Positions 27,772 to 35,391 of a stretch of DNA of 64,000 bases are shown one piece after another; positions within the stretch are counted from its first letter, which is position 1, and every line of letters starts with the position of its first letter. Under the pieces are notes generated by a model. The model made no database searches. It saw nothing but the letters and a program-made list of their open reading frames with translations, and had not been told where the DNA came from. The position numbers and the translations under genes were made by a program. Location: positions 21,610-85,609 of the forward strand of contig CAXBCR010000012.1 in NCBI GenBank assembly GCA_963974475.1, in the 5' to 3' direction. The stretch comes from CAJXZP01 sp963974475. Lineage in GTDB: Bacteria > Bacteroidota > Bacteroidia > Flavobacteriales_G > Salibacteraceae.

Positions 27772-27882
27772 ATGTACGAACCGGGCCTTCGATACGGTTC
27801 GGCTCCGCTCACCGCAGTCAATCTGTTAAAGCTTCACAGCTTTAACAGATCCCTCAGTCCGCTAATTTGGGATTGATTACAA
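27772..27882. repeat. Dispersed repeat copy 2 (longest hairpin)
   Basis: CCGGGCCTTCGATACGG and TTCGGCTCCGCTCACCGCAG, then a 12 bp perfect stem ATCTGTTAAAGC (27821-27832) / GCTTTAACAGAT (27839-27850) with loop TTCACA, then CCCTCAGTCCGCTAATTTGGG. The stem is 4 bp longer than in the other copies. Confidence 0.85.
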
Positions 27883-27901
27883 AAACAGAGCTGCACCAAA
27901 T

Positions 27902-27986
27902 CCTCAAGTTGACCATTTGCAATGGCAATCGGGCCTTTGAATCGCTTTAATAAACCCCTCAAGTCCCTTAACTTGTGATAAACAAA
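27902..27986. repeat. Dispersed repeat copy 3 (internally deleted)
   Basis: Starts CAAGTTGACCATTTGCAATGG (same lead-in as copy 4), continues CGGGCCTTTGAATCGC, then jumps straight to TTTAATAAACCCCTCAAGTC and ACTTGTGATAAACAAA. The central block with the GCTCCGCTCACCG word and the left stem arm are missing. Confidence 0.7.
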
Positions 27987-28076
27987 AAAGCAATCGAGTA
28001 TTGATGCTGTTCATCTGTTTTAGGAAAAGTAAACGCAGTGCGTTCAGAAATAAAGCACAGAATAGAAAGCAAATAT

Positions 28077-28084
28077 TAATTTTG
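28077..28084 (+). promoter_or_regulatory. Possible -7 box of the YhcG gene
   Basis: TAATTTTG fits TAnnTTTG and lies 7 bp before the ATG at 28092. No clear -33 element is seen, and the leader would be almost absent, so this is weak. Confidence 0.35.
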
Positions 28085-28091
28085 AGGAATC

Positions 28092-29114
28092 ATGAATAAA
28101 ATAGACCAGAACGCATACCAAAACTTTGTAGAGGAAATCAAAGAGAGAATTTACGAATCTCAATACCGTGCATTAAAAGCGGTAAACACCGAATTAATCT
28201 CACTTTATTGGGGAATAGGAGAATCTATTATTGAAAAGCAAGAACAACACGGATGGGGGAAATCTGTAGTTGAGAATCTATCGAATGACTTACAAAAAGA
28301 GTTCCCCGGAGTAAAAGGTTTTTCATCTAGAAACTTATGGAGAATGCGTAATTTTTATCTTTCATATCATTAAAAAGAAAAACTGCCACCACTGGTGGCA
28401 GAAATTGGATGGAGTCACAATATTGTGATAATGGAGAAATGTAAAGATGATTTAGAACGTGAGTTTTACCTCAAAATGACTAAGAATTATGGTTGGTCAA
28501 AAAGCGTATTAATCCATCAAATAGAAGGTAAATCCTACACGCAATTTTTATTGAACCAAACCAACTTTGATAAATCAATGACCGAGAAATACAAGCATCA
28601 AGCAAAGTTGGCAGTCAAAGACAGTTACAGTTTTGATTTTCTGGAAATGATGGAAGATTACAAGGAACGAGATTTAGAACTGGGCTTGATTAAAAACATC
28701 CGCAGTTTTTTAATGGAAATGGGCGGAGAATATTCTTTTATTGGTAACCAGTACAAACTAAGTGTAGACGGAAATGATTTTTACATTGACTTGTTGCTGT
28801 ACCATAGAAAGCTAAAAAGCTTGGTAGCAATAGAATTAAAAACAACAGATTTTAAACCCGAATATGCAGGAAAAATGCAGTTTTATCTCTCGGTATTAGA
28901 TGACAAAGTAAAAATGGAAGATGAAAATCCATCCATCGGAATTATAGTGTGTAAATCAAAGAACAAACTTGTAGTAGAATACGCACTAAATACCGCAACC
29001 AAACCAATGGGTGTAGCCGATTACTCATTAAGTACATCAGTACCCAAAGAGCTTAAAGGACTGTTACCAAGTCCGGCACAAATCGCACAAAGTTTAGATA
29101 AGATGCTTGATTAG
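28092..29114 (+). pseudogene. YhcG / DUF1016 PDDEXK nuclease, interrupted by one in-frame stop
   Basis: The N-terminal DUF1016_N part runs 28092-28370 (93 codons, NAYQNFVEEIKERIYESQYRAL ... RNLWRMRNFYLSYH). A TAA at 28371-28373 is followed in the same frame, with no indel, by KEKLPPLVAEIGWSHN and the whole C-terminal nuclease part to 29114 (DDLEREFYLKMTKNYGWSK ... FYIDLLLYHRKLKSLVAIELK, the PDDEXK-like D and ExK). Total length including the stop codon is about 340, the family norm. So one substitution (for example CAA or AAA to TAA) breaks an otherwise full gene. The second half could restart at GTG 28395. Repeats lie on both sides. YhcG-type proteins often accompany restriction or defence loci; none is seen here. 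Confidence 0.85.
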
Positions 29115-29201
29115 CTCACTCAAATATTATTTGAATACGTTTGGATACCATTCGACTGTATTCAAAGAATACCAAGCACGTTGCGAATTGAAAAATAAAT
29201 A

Positions 29202-29330
29202 TGCAAGTTGACCATTTGTAATGCGAATGGGCCTTCGAGACGATTCGACTCCGCTCACCGCAGTCGATCCGTTAAAGCTTCACAGCTTTAACAAATCCCT
29301 CAGTCCGCTAACTTGGGATGGACTATAGAC
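29202..29330. repeat. Dispersed repeat copy 4
   Basis: CAAGTTGACCATTTGTAATG lead-in, GGGCCTTCGAGACG, GACTCCGCTCACCGCAGTCG, stem GTTAAAGC (29271-29278) / GCTTTAAC (29285-29292) with loop TTCACA, and CCCTCAGTCCGCTAACTTGG. It is the only copy downstream of the YhcG gene; the rest of the 256 bp gap to gatC shows nothing else. Confidence 0.85.
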
Positions 29331-29370
29331 TCAAATTTAGTCTTAGGTTATCTCACCCAAATAAGCCAAC

Positions 29371-29661
29371 CTATTTACTCAATACCTTAGGTACTTTAAA
29401 GTAATCAGAATCTTTGGAAGGCGCATTTTCTAGCGCTTCTTTTTTGGTGATATCGGTATGCACTTCGTCTTTTCTAAGTTGAAGCATTCCTTCGGTAACA
29501 TACTTTAAGGGAGCCACATTTTCGGTGTCAATTTCATTGAGCAAGTCCATAAAAGTCAAGATTTTTTCCATATCCTTTTTTATAGCTTCTTTTTCCTCTC
29601 CCTTAAATTCTAATTTGGCTAGGCCTGCTACTTTATCTACTATGGTATCGTCAATAATCAT
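29371..29661 (-). CDS. gatC: Asp/Glu-tRNA amidotransferase subunit C
   Basis: 96 residues. GatC stabilises GatA and helps the GatCAB complex convert Glu-tRNA(Gln) and Asp-tRNA(Asn) to the amide forms. Family features: start DDTIVDKVAGLAKLEFKGEEKEAI, middle LNEIDTENVAPLKYVTE, and end DYFKVPKVL. Its ATG overlaps the upstream plsC stop by 4 bp. gatA and gatB are not in the window. Confidence 0.93.
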   Translation of the reverse strand: MIIDDTIVDKVAGLAKLEFKGEEKEAIKKDMEKILTFMDLLNEIDTENVAPLKYVTEGMLQLRKDEVHTDITKKEALENAPSKDSDYFKVPKVLSK

Positions 29662-30419
29662 CGTTTCCTATTTTGGTTGGCGTAATAATCATGGAGTTCA
29701 TTTTTCATTTCCTCTCTGACTTGCTCGCGCAAAGGTATTAAATCTTCCTGTTTTAAGAACGCTGTTGGAACCGATTTCAAAATCTTTACACGTGCCTTTC
29801 CTGGGCGACCCGAAGTTTTGAATAAATCATTGGATTCTAGAATTTTGTGCGTATCAAAAAGTAAGATAGGCACGAGCGGAACGCCTTCTTCCATGGCCAA
29901 TCTAAACGCTCCATTTTTAAACAATGCCAGTTCGGGCACTTGCTCTTTTATGCCTCCTTCCGGAAACAATGCGATAGAGTCGCCTTGCGCCAATTTTTTG
30001 CCCGCTAGTTTAAATGCTTTCACCGAATCTATGTTACTTGCTCGGTTCACAGGTATATTTTGTCCGGAGGTAAAAAACCGCCCAAACATGGGTAATTTGG
30101 TTAATTCAGACATACCCATAAACGAGAAAAATTCGGGAATAATACCATACATCAAAAACGTGTCGATATACGAAGCATGATTAGAAATAATGACATACGG
30201 AGCTGCGGGCAAATTTTCTTTTCCTTCTATTACCAACTGAATTCCAGCTAAAAACCGAACTAGCTTGCCCCATCTTTTTTGCCATACAAACGATTGTCTC
30301 CATCGACTTTCTTTGGCTAAAAAATACACGAATATGGGATAAAATGGTACCAAGGTCACAAAAAAAACCGTGAGCACATAGACTTTATACGCTATCCAAA
30401 ATGGTCGTTTATAATTCAT
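29658..30419 (-). CDS. plsC: 1-acyl-sn-glycerol-3-phosphate acyltransferase
   Basis: 253 residues. N-terminal membrane helix (about 10-32), then the acyltransferase motifs NHASYIDTF (HX4D), the substrate-binding GRFFTSGQNIPVNRAS and FPEGGIKEQVPELALFKNGAFRLA, then a VPLVPI motif. It makes phosphatidic acid from lysophosphatidic acid at the inner membrane. It overlaps DUF502 gene upstream by 11 bp and gatC downstream by 4 bp, so the three are one transcription unit. Confidence 0.92.
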   Translation of the reverse strand: MNYKRPFWIAYKVYVLTVFFVTLVPFYPIFVYFLAKESRWRQSFVWQKRWGKLVRFLAGIQLVIEGKENLPAAPYVIISNHASYIDTFLMYGIIPEFFSFMGMSELTKLPMFGRFFTSGQNIPVNRASNIDSVKAFKLAGKKLAQGDSIALFPEGGIKEQVPELALFKNGAFRLAMEEGVPLVPILLFDTHKILESNDLFKTSGRPGKARVKILKSVPTAFLKQEDLIPLREQVREEMKNELHDYYANQNRKR

Positions 30420-30978
30420 CTATATTTCCACCCGGAATAGCGACCCCACCCGAAACTATGAATTTCATCACCTCAGCCGAAGAGGCTTTAATAGGAGTGA
30501 TGTTTTTTCGCTCTACGATAAACAAATTACCACTAAACGCATACGAATGCGGTAAATACACCGCCACTTGCGATTCTAGCAACTGTATGGAAGTCAGGTC
30601 ATCTTGCGTAATAAACCCTAGTTTTTGAATATTAGACTCGCTACTTAGTTTCACTAATACCGGACGATTAAATTTTCGTTTTTCGCCCACAAAAGCCGAC
30701 AGCAAATCTTTGATAGCTGAGTAAATGGTACTTAAAAGGGGTAGTTTTTTTAATAAATGATGAAACCAATCATTTAGCGTACGCGCAATAAACGTATTTC
30801 CTAAAAGACCGATAAGCGTAATGGCGAGCAATAAAATAATAATTCCAGACCCCGGAAATGGATGATAGGGTAGAATTTCATCTACTACCACAAACATTTT
30901 ATACACAATGAAAGTGGTGAGAACCACCGGAACCACCAGTAATAATCCTTGAAAGAAAAATGAAATTAGCTTTCTCAT
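30409..30978 (-). CDS. DUF502 family membrane protein
   Basis: 189 residues with two N-terminal membrane helices (about 5-28 and 45-65) and a soluble C-terminal part. Segments PLLSTIYSAIKDLLSAFVGEKRKFNRPVLV, KLGFITQDDL and VAVYLPHSYAFSGNLFIVE fit DUF502; the function of the family is unknown. Overlaps plsC by 11 bp; 15 bp downstream of the YjbR gene. Confidence 0.88.
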   Translation of the reverse strand: MRKLISFFFQGLLLVVPVVLTTFIVYKMFVVVDEILPYHPFPGSGIIILLLAITLIGLLGNTFIARTLNDWFHHLLKKLPLLSTIYSAIKDLLSAFVGEKRKFNRPVLVKLSSESNIQKLGFITQDDLTSIQLLESQVAVYLPHSYAFSGNLFIVERKNITPIKASSAEVMKFIVSGGVAIPGGNIDEL

Positions 30979-30993
30979 ACCGTTATTCTACCC

Positions 30994-31341
30994 CTATTTA
31001 AGCGATTCTCTCACTTTTCTTCGTTGTCCTTTTGCCACTAATTCATACGAATGGTCAATGAGCTCTTTAAATAGTTCTTCGGGTACATTATCGCTCGTAG
31101 AAACCGAATTCCAATGCTGCTTATTCATGTGGAAACCGGGAGCTATTCCTTCGTATTCTTCCCGCAATTCCACCGCATATTCCGGATTACATTTCAAATT
31201 TACAAATTCAAAACTTTCCATATCCGTCAAGGCAAACATTTTTCCATTCACCTTAAAAACCAACGTTTTTTCATCAAATGGGGTGGCTTCGGTCACCGCG
31301 CCTTTTTCTAGGCAGTACGCTCTATATTCTTCGATATTCAT
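30994..31341 (-). CDS. MmcQ/YjbR family protein
   Basis: 115 residues. Start YRAYCLEKGAVTEATPFDEKTLVFKV, centre KMFALTDME and FVNLKCNPEYAVELREEYEGI, and end HSYELVAKG match the YjbR/CyaY-like fold family. A DNA-binding role has been proposed for the family but is not established. Its start overlaps the stop of the Lrp-type gene by one base, so the two are coupled. Confidence 0.88.
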   Translation of the reverse strand: MNIEEYRAYCLEKGAVTEATPFDEKTLVFKVNGKMFALTDMESFEFVNLKCNPEYAVELREEYEGIAPGFHMNKQHWNSVSTSDNVPEELFKELIDHSYELVAKGQRRKVRESLK

Positions 31342-31814
31342 TATCCTAATGGAATTTTTTTAGAACTCTTAATGGTAGATAAAATCACGTTGCTTTTCAA
31401 CTGTCCTATTACCTCAATTCTACTAATTTTTTCGTTTATTAAGATATCCAATCCACGCACATCTTTTACAATAACACGTAGCAAGTAATCAAAATCTCCG
31501 GTGACTTGCACACATTCAATTATTTCATCAATTTTTTGAATCTGGGAAGTGAATTTTTGCATGGCATTCTCAATTTGACGCGCCAACGTAACCTGAATAC
31601 TAACATTCAAGTCATACCCCAATTTGGATGCATCTACTTCTGCATGGTAACTTTTAAGCACCTTTGCCTTTTCCAATTTCCGTACACGTTCTAAAGTTGG
31701 AGCGGGTGAAAGCCCAATTAAATTAGAAAGATGTAGGTTGGTAATTCGACCGTTTTCCTGCAGTTCATCCAGAATTTTTTTATCTATTGCGTCAATTGCG
31801 TAATCCGTTGCCAT
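31341..31814 (-). CDS. Lrp/AsnC family transcriptional regulator
   Basis: 157 residues. N-terminal AsnC-type HTH (AIDKKILDELQENGRITNLHLSNLIGLSPAPTLERVRKLE, about 8-48) and C-terminal RAM/ligand domain (about 65-150, ECVQVTGDFDYLLRVIVKDV). It would bind DNA as an octamer and respond to an amino acid, probably including its own promoter; the ligand is not readable. It is followed by the coupled YjbR gene and preceded by the cyclase gene 13 bp upstream. Confidence 0.92.
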   Translation of the reverse strand: MATDYAIDAIDKKILDELQENGRITNLHLSNLIGLSPAPTLERVRKLEKAKVLKSYHAEVDASKLGYDLNVSIQVTLARQIENAMQKFTSQIQKIDEIIECVQVTGDFDYLLRVIVKDVRGLDILINEKISRIEVIGQLKSNVILSTIKSSKKIPLG

Positions 31815-31827
31815 AATCCGTATATTT

Positions 31828-32583
31828 TTAGCTAGTTAATGTCATTTTGTGCAAAATAGGGCGCGATGGTGTAGCGTCATTTTCAATGGGTGCAGTTTGC
31901 AAATTCATAAAATACGTGCCATCCTTCACCGCATCTGCTACAAAAATAAATTCTGTGATTGTACAGTGTAATCTTTCCGTATTCGGGAAATCCCAAAATG
32001 CTTTATGCGCTTTTAATTCGCCCGCATCTTCTTCTCTATCTACCGATGGTAAATCAATAAGTAAGTGCTCCACCCCAATTTCACGCAACCATTGGGCTGC
32101 TTCCCAATCCAAATAAGTAGGATTGGTATGTGAATAGTTCTTTTGCGTTTTGCTTTTTAAATTGGGTAGCGTTCGTATCACAATTGCTTTGGGTGTTTTG
32201 TTGCCCAACAGTGCTTGTAATTGCGCCTTTTTAATTACCGAATCTTCGTTGACCATCACTGGGGTGACACTCACCAATTCTGTAATAAAATAATGTGCTT
32301 GCAAGTGTTCATTTACCGAGTAAATGGTCTTGCTAATATGCCCCATGCATTCGGTATGCGTGATATGCGCATGTGGATTAAAGGCAATGTTTCTAAAATT
32401 TACGGAACTCCCCTGCGCCACTTCACCAATAAAATCGCCATCTACCACCGGACTAATTTCCGGAGCATTCATGTACCATGCCACCACTCCCGATTTTGTA
32501 TTCCCCATCGGAATAGAAATATCGTGAAATTGATTCAAATCAACTTGATACTTTTGTTTATCGTATGTTAATGATATATGCAA
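31828..32583 (-). CDS. Cyclase family protein (kynurenine formamidase-like)
   Basis: 251 residues of the PF04199-type cyclase/formamidase family, identified from HAHITHTECMGHI (about 71-83), PNLKSKTQKNYSHTNPTYLDWEAAQWLREIGVEHLLIDLPSVD (about 138-180) and a LHCTITEFIFVADAVKDG end. The usual metal motif is HxGTHxDxPxH; here the D position reads E and the P position G, so the ligand set differs. Substrate unknown. Lies upstream of the Lrp gene on the same strand. Confidence 0.8.
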   Translation of the reverse strand: MHISLTYDKQKYQVDLNQFHDISIPMGNTKSGVVAWYMNAPEISPVVDGDFIGEVAQGSSVNFRNIAFNPHAHITHTECMGHISKTIYSVNEHLQAHYFITELVSVTPVMVNEDSVIKKAQLQALLGNKTPKAIVIRTLPNLKSKTQKNYSHTNPTYLDWEAAQWLREIGVEHLLIDLPSVDREEDAGELKAHKAFWDFPNTERLHCTITEFIFVADAVKDGTYFMNLQTAPIENDATPSRPILHKMTLTS

Positions 32584-32616
32584 GGCAAAAATATTAGACT
32601 TGCAAAATATAATTTT

Positions 32617-33747
32617 TTAGTCAATCAGAAACAAATCAGACGATATTTTATCGGCCAAATACTTCCCCTTCTTAGATAGAATAAAGGAATTTTCCAATTC
32701 TAAAACATGTTTTGAATCTAAATAAGGTTGAATTAAAGATTTAAGATTGTTTTGAAAACTAGCTCCAAATTGCATTTTTATTTGGTTTTGGTCAATTCCC
32801 CATTTCGTTCGCAATCGGGTTAAAATATGCTCATTAAATTGGTCTTTTTTACTCAAAACCTCCACTTCTGCGGCTAACGTATTCATGTTTAACGTTTTTA
32901 CATATTTCATATTAGAGGCTACATTCCATTGCCGCTCCGCACCGTTAAAAGAATGTGCAGATGGCCCAATACCAACATATTTTTTTCCAAACCAATAGGC
33001 CGTGTTGTGCTTAGAGTAAAAGCCGGGTTGACCAAAATTAGATATTTCATAATGGTCAAATCCATGCGCTTTCGTTTGAATCATTAACTGCTCAAACTGT
33101 TGATTATAACTATCATCTTTCGCTGTTTTTACCTGATTGGTGCGCACCAAATGTCCTAAATGAGTTTGTGATTCAATTGTGAGTCCGTAGGCCGATAAAT
33201 GGGGTAAACCCAACGAAAAAAATGTTTCTAAATTCTGCTTCCACTCGTTCATGGTCATTCCCGGAATACCGTAAATCAAATCCATCGTAATATTGGTAAT
33301 TCCAATTTCCTTAGCCAATTTCAATCCCGCTATGGCTTGGGTTTGATTGTGCGCTCGGTTCATCCATTTCAAATGCACATCAAAAAACGATTGCACTCCC
33401 ACACTCAATCGGTTAATTCCGGCCGCTTTCCAAGCCCGAATTTTCTCTTCGGTCAAATCATCTGGGTTAGCCTCCAGCGAAATTTCAGCAGTATCGCTCA
33501 CTGTGTGGGTGGCTTTTACCTGAGCTATAAGTTGCGCAATAAATGGCGTAGGTATGGATGAAGGAGTACCTCCCCCAAAATAGATGGTTTCAATTATTTC
33601 TCCCTCCAAATAGTCCTTTTGAAGGGTTAATTCGGTTTCCATGGCAGCGACTAATTCGCCCACATTTCGAAAATTAGTGGAAAAATGAAAATCGCAATAA
33701 TGACATGCTTGTTTGCAAAATGGAATGTGAAAATAAATGCCTGCCAT
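32617..33747 (-). CDS. hemW: Radical SAM HemW-type heme chaperone
   Basis: 376 residues. CKQACHYCDF gives the CxxxCxxC cluster motif (Cys near 10, 14, 17), followed by IETIYFGGGTPSSIP, ISLEANPDDLTEEK, GINRLSVGVQSF and GIPGMTMNEWKQNL. Like HemW, it lacks the extra Cys/Arg residues typical of true coproporphyrinogen dehydrogenase HemN, so a heme-trafficking role is more likely than an oxidase. Between the histidine kinase and cyclase genes on the minus strand. Confidence 0.9.
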   Translation of the reverse strand: MAGIYFHIPFCKQACHYCDFHFSTNFRNVGELVAAMETELTLQKDYLEGEIIETIYFGGGTPSSIPTPFIAQLIAQVKATHTVSDTAEISLEANPDDLTEEKIRAWKAAGINRLSVGVQSFFDVHLKWMNRAHNQTQAIAGLKLAKEIGITNITMDLIYGIPGMTMNEWKQNLETFFSLGLPHLSAYGLTIESQTHLGHLVRTNQVKTAKDDSYNQQFEQLMIQTKAHGFDHYEISNFGQPGFYSKHNTAYWFGKKYVGIGPSAHSFNGAERQWNVASNMKYVKTLNMNTLAAEVEVLSKKDQFNEHILTRLRTKWGIDQNQIKMQFGASFQNNLKSLIQPYLDSKHVLELENSFILSKKGKYLADKISSDLFLID

Positions 33748-33768
33748 GAAGAAAATTCCTATAAATAA

Positions 33769-35337
33769 CTATTGTTTCAACTCAATTCTAAAGGTTGTTC
33801 CTTTTCCTTCTTCACTATTCTTTACCCAAATTTTGCCATTGTGATATTCGTTGACAATCCGCTTTGAAAGCGATAAACCTAAACCCCAACCGCGTGCCTT
33901 GGAGGTAAATCCAGGTTGAAAAACCGCGTCTCGTTTATTATATGGAATTCCTTTGCCGGTATCGGTTACTTCTACCACCGTTTTGCTCGCTTCACTCTGC
34001 ACGTTAATTGTGATTTTACCTTTTCCTTCCATGGCGTCTATCCCATTTTTGCATAGGTTTTCAATCACCCAATGAAACAACGGCTCGTTTAAAGGCGAAA
34101 CCACGTGCTCATTATTCATTCCTATCAAATCAATGGTAACCTTTCGTGGCACACGGGTACGGAAATACTTCACAAATTTTTCCAACGATTCAAACACGTT
34201 CATTTCCTCCAGACTAGGTTTTGCTCCAATCTTCGAAAATCGGTCGGTAATCATGTTTAACCGCTCCACGTCCTTCTCCATTTCTTGGATAATACTTTCA
34301 TCCACCTTCTTCATCCGCAAAACTTCCATCCATCCCATTAACGAGGATAACGGAGTACCTAATTGATGCGCAGTTTCTTTCGACATTCCTACCCACACAT
34401 TGTTTTGCTCCGAACGTCTGAAAATACTAAATAACCAATAGCCGGTGAGTACAAAGAGCATTACCACGCCAATTTGCACGATAGAATAGTATCTTAATCG
34501 TTGAATTAAATCGGAGTCACCATAATAAATATAATCTATTCCCCCGCTACCCAAATCAATCACAATAGGCTCATTATCTACACTCAATGTATTCATGGCT
34601 CTAATCAGCAGAGCCGAATCTTGTAGTATTTCATTAGAAATCATGTTAGATGCCAACACCGAATCGTTTCGGTAATAAATAACAGGTGTAGACGATGCCA
34701 TAGAAACAATATCGCTCACAAATCGGGTTTCCACTTCATTAAATGTGGCCCGTAATTCCTCCAAAATTCGAGAATCTTTGTAATGCACGTAAATGTATTC
34801 ATCATCAAAATAATTGATATCAATTCGGTCTCCTTGGGCCTTCATCAACACCAACACAGAGTCCAAAATATGCTGATTTTTTTTAGCTACCTCATCGCGC
34901 TCCGCTCCAGAAAGCCCTGACAACGGTTGTACTCCTTCCACATTTCGCGAACCGGTTATTTCGCCATTTTGACTCGTTAAAATAATAGGAATGGTTTGAT
35001 TATCTTCAATAATATCGATTGCCAAATTCCCTACGTTATTGTTTCCAGTTACCGAGGATAGGGTTTCGGTGGCTTTTGCCCAAAGTTCTATTCGTTGTTT
35101 TTCGATTGCAGCTAGTACGGTAAAAAGTTCTTTAGCTTTGATTAAGCGGTCCGCTTTCCCTTCAATAGCTCCGGCCCAAAGCTCCACTTTGGTCCGTTCT
35201 TCCTCCGATAATTTACTCACCATTCGGCTAGAATAAAAAAACGAAACCCCAATAATGAGCAAAGCGAATATAATCAAGACTCGCTTCCACAAAGACTTCC
35301 GATTATAAAACAAACTATTATTTTCTATCTTACTCAT
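33769..35337 (-). CDS. Sensor histidine kinase (no adjacent regulator)
   Basis: 522 residues. Membrane helices about 15-35 and 283-303 bracket a ~245-residue extracytoplasmic sensor region. The H-box is SKETAHQLGTPLSSL (His near 330). ATPase motifs follow: N box WVIENLCKNGIDAM, G1 DTGKGIP, F/G2 FTSKARGWGLGLSLSKRIV. No response regulator gene is nearby, so it is an orphan kinase by position. 21 bp upstream of hemW, 54 bp after the AsmA-like gene. Confidence 0.9.
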   Translation of the reverse strand: MSKIENNSLFYNRKSLWKRVLIIFALLIIGVSFFYSSRMVSKLSEEERTKVELWAGAIEGKADRLIKAKELFTVLAAIEKQRIELWAKATETLSSVTGNNNVGNLAIDIIEDNQTIPIILTSQNGEITGSRNVEGVQPLSGLSGAERDEVAKKNQHILDSVLVLMKAQGDRIDINYFDDEYIYVHYKDSRILEELRATFNEVETRFVSDIVSMASSTPVIYYRNDSVLASNMISNEILQDSALLIRAMNTLSVDNEPIVIDLGSGGIDYIYYGDSDLIQRLRYYSIVQIGVVMLFVLTGYWLFSIFRRSEQNNVWVGMSKETAHQLGTPLSSLMGWMEVLRMKKVDESIIQEMEKDVERLNMITDRFSKIGAKPSLEEMNVFESLEKFVKYFRTRVPRKVTIDLIGMNNEHVVSPLNEPLFHWVIENLCKNGIDAMEGKGKITINVQSEASKTVVEVTDTGKGIPYNKRDAVFQPGFTSKARGWGLGLSLSKRIVNEYHNGKIWVKNSEEGKGTTFRIELKQ

Positions 35338-35391
35338 TATACTGCATCAAATCTACCAAAAATGGATAGACTGCCCTATTATTACTTCGGG

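Noticed and set aside
27412..28091. IS element
   Set aside because: No transposase gene or terminal inverted repeats; only short hairpin repeats are present.
32617..33747. Coproporphyrinogen dehydrogenase HemN
   Set aside because: Has the radical SAM motif but not the HemN-specific extra segment; HemW is the better fit.
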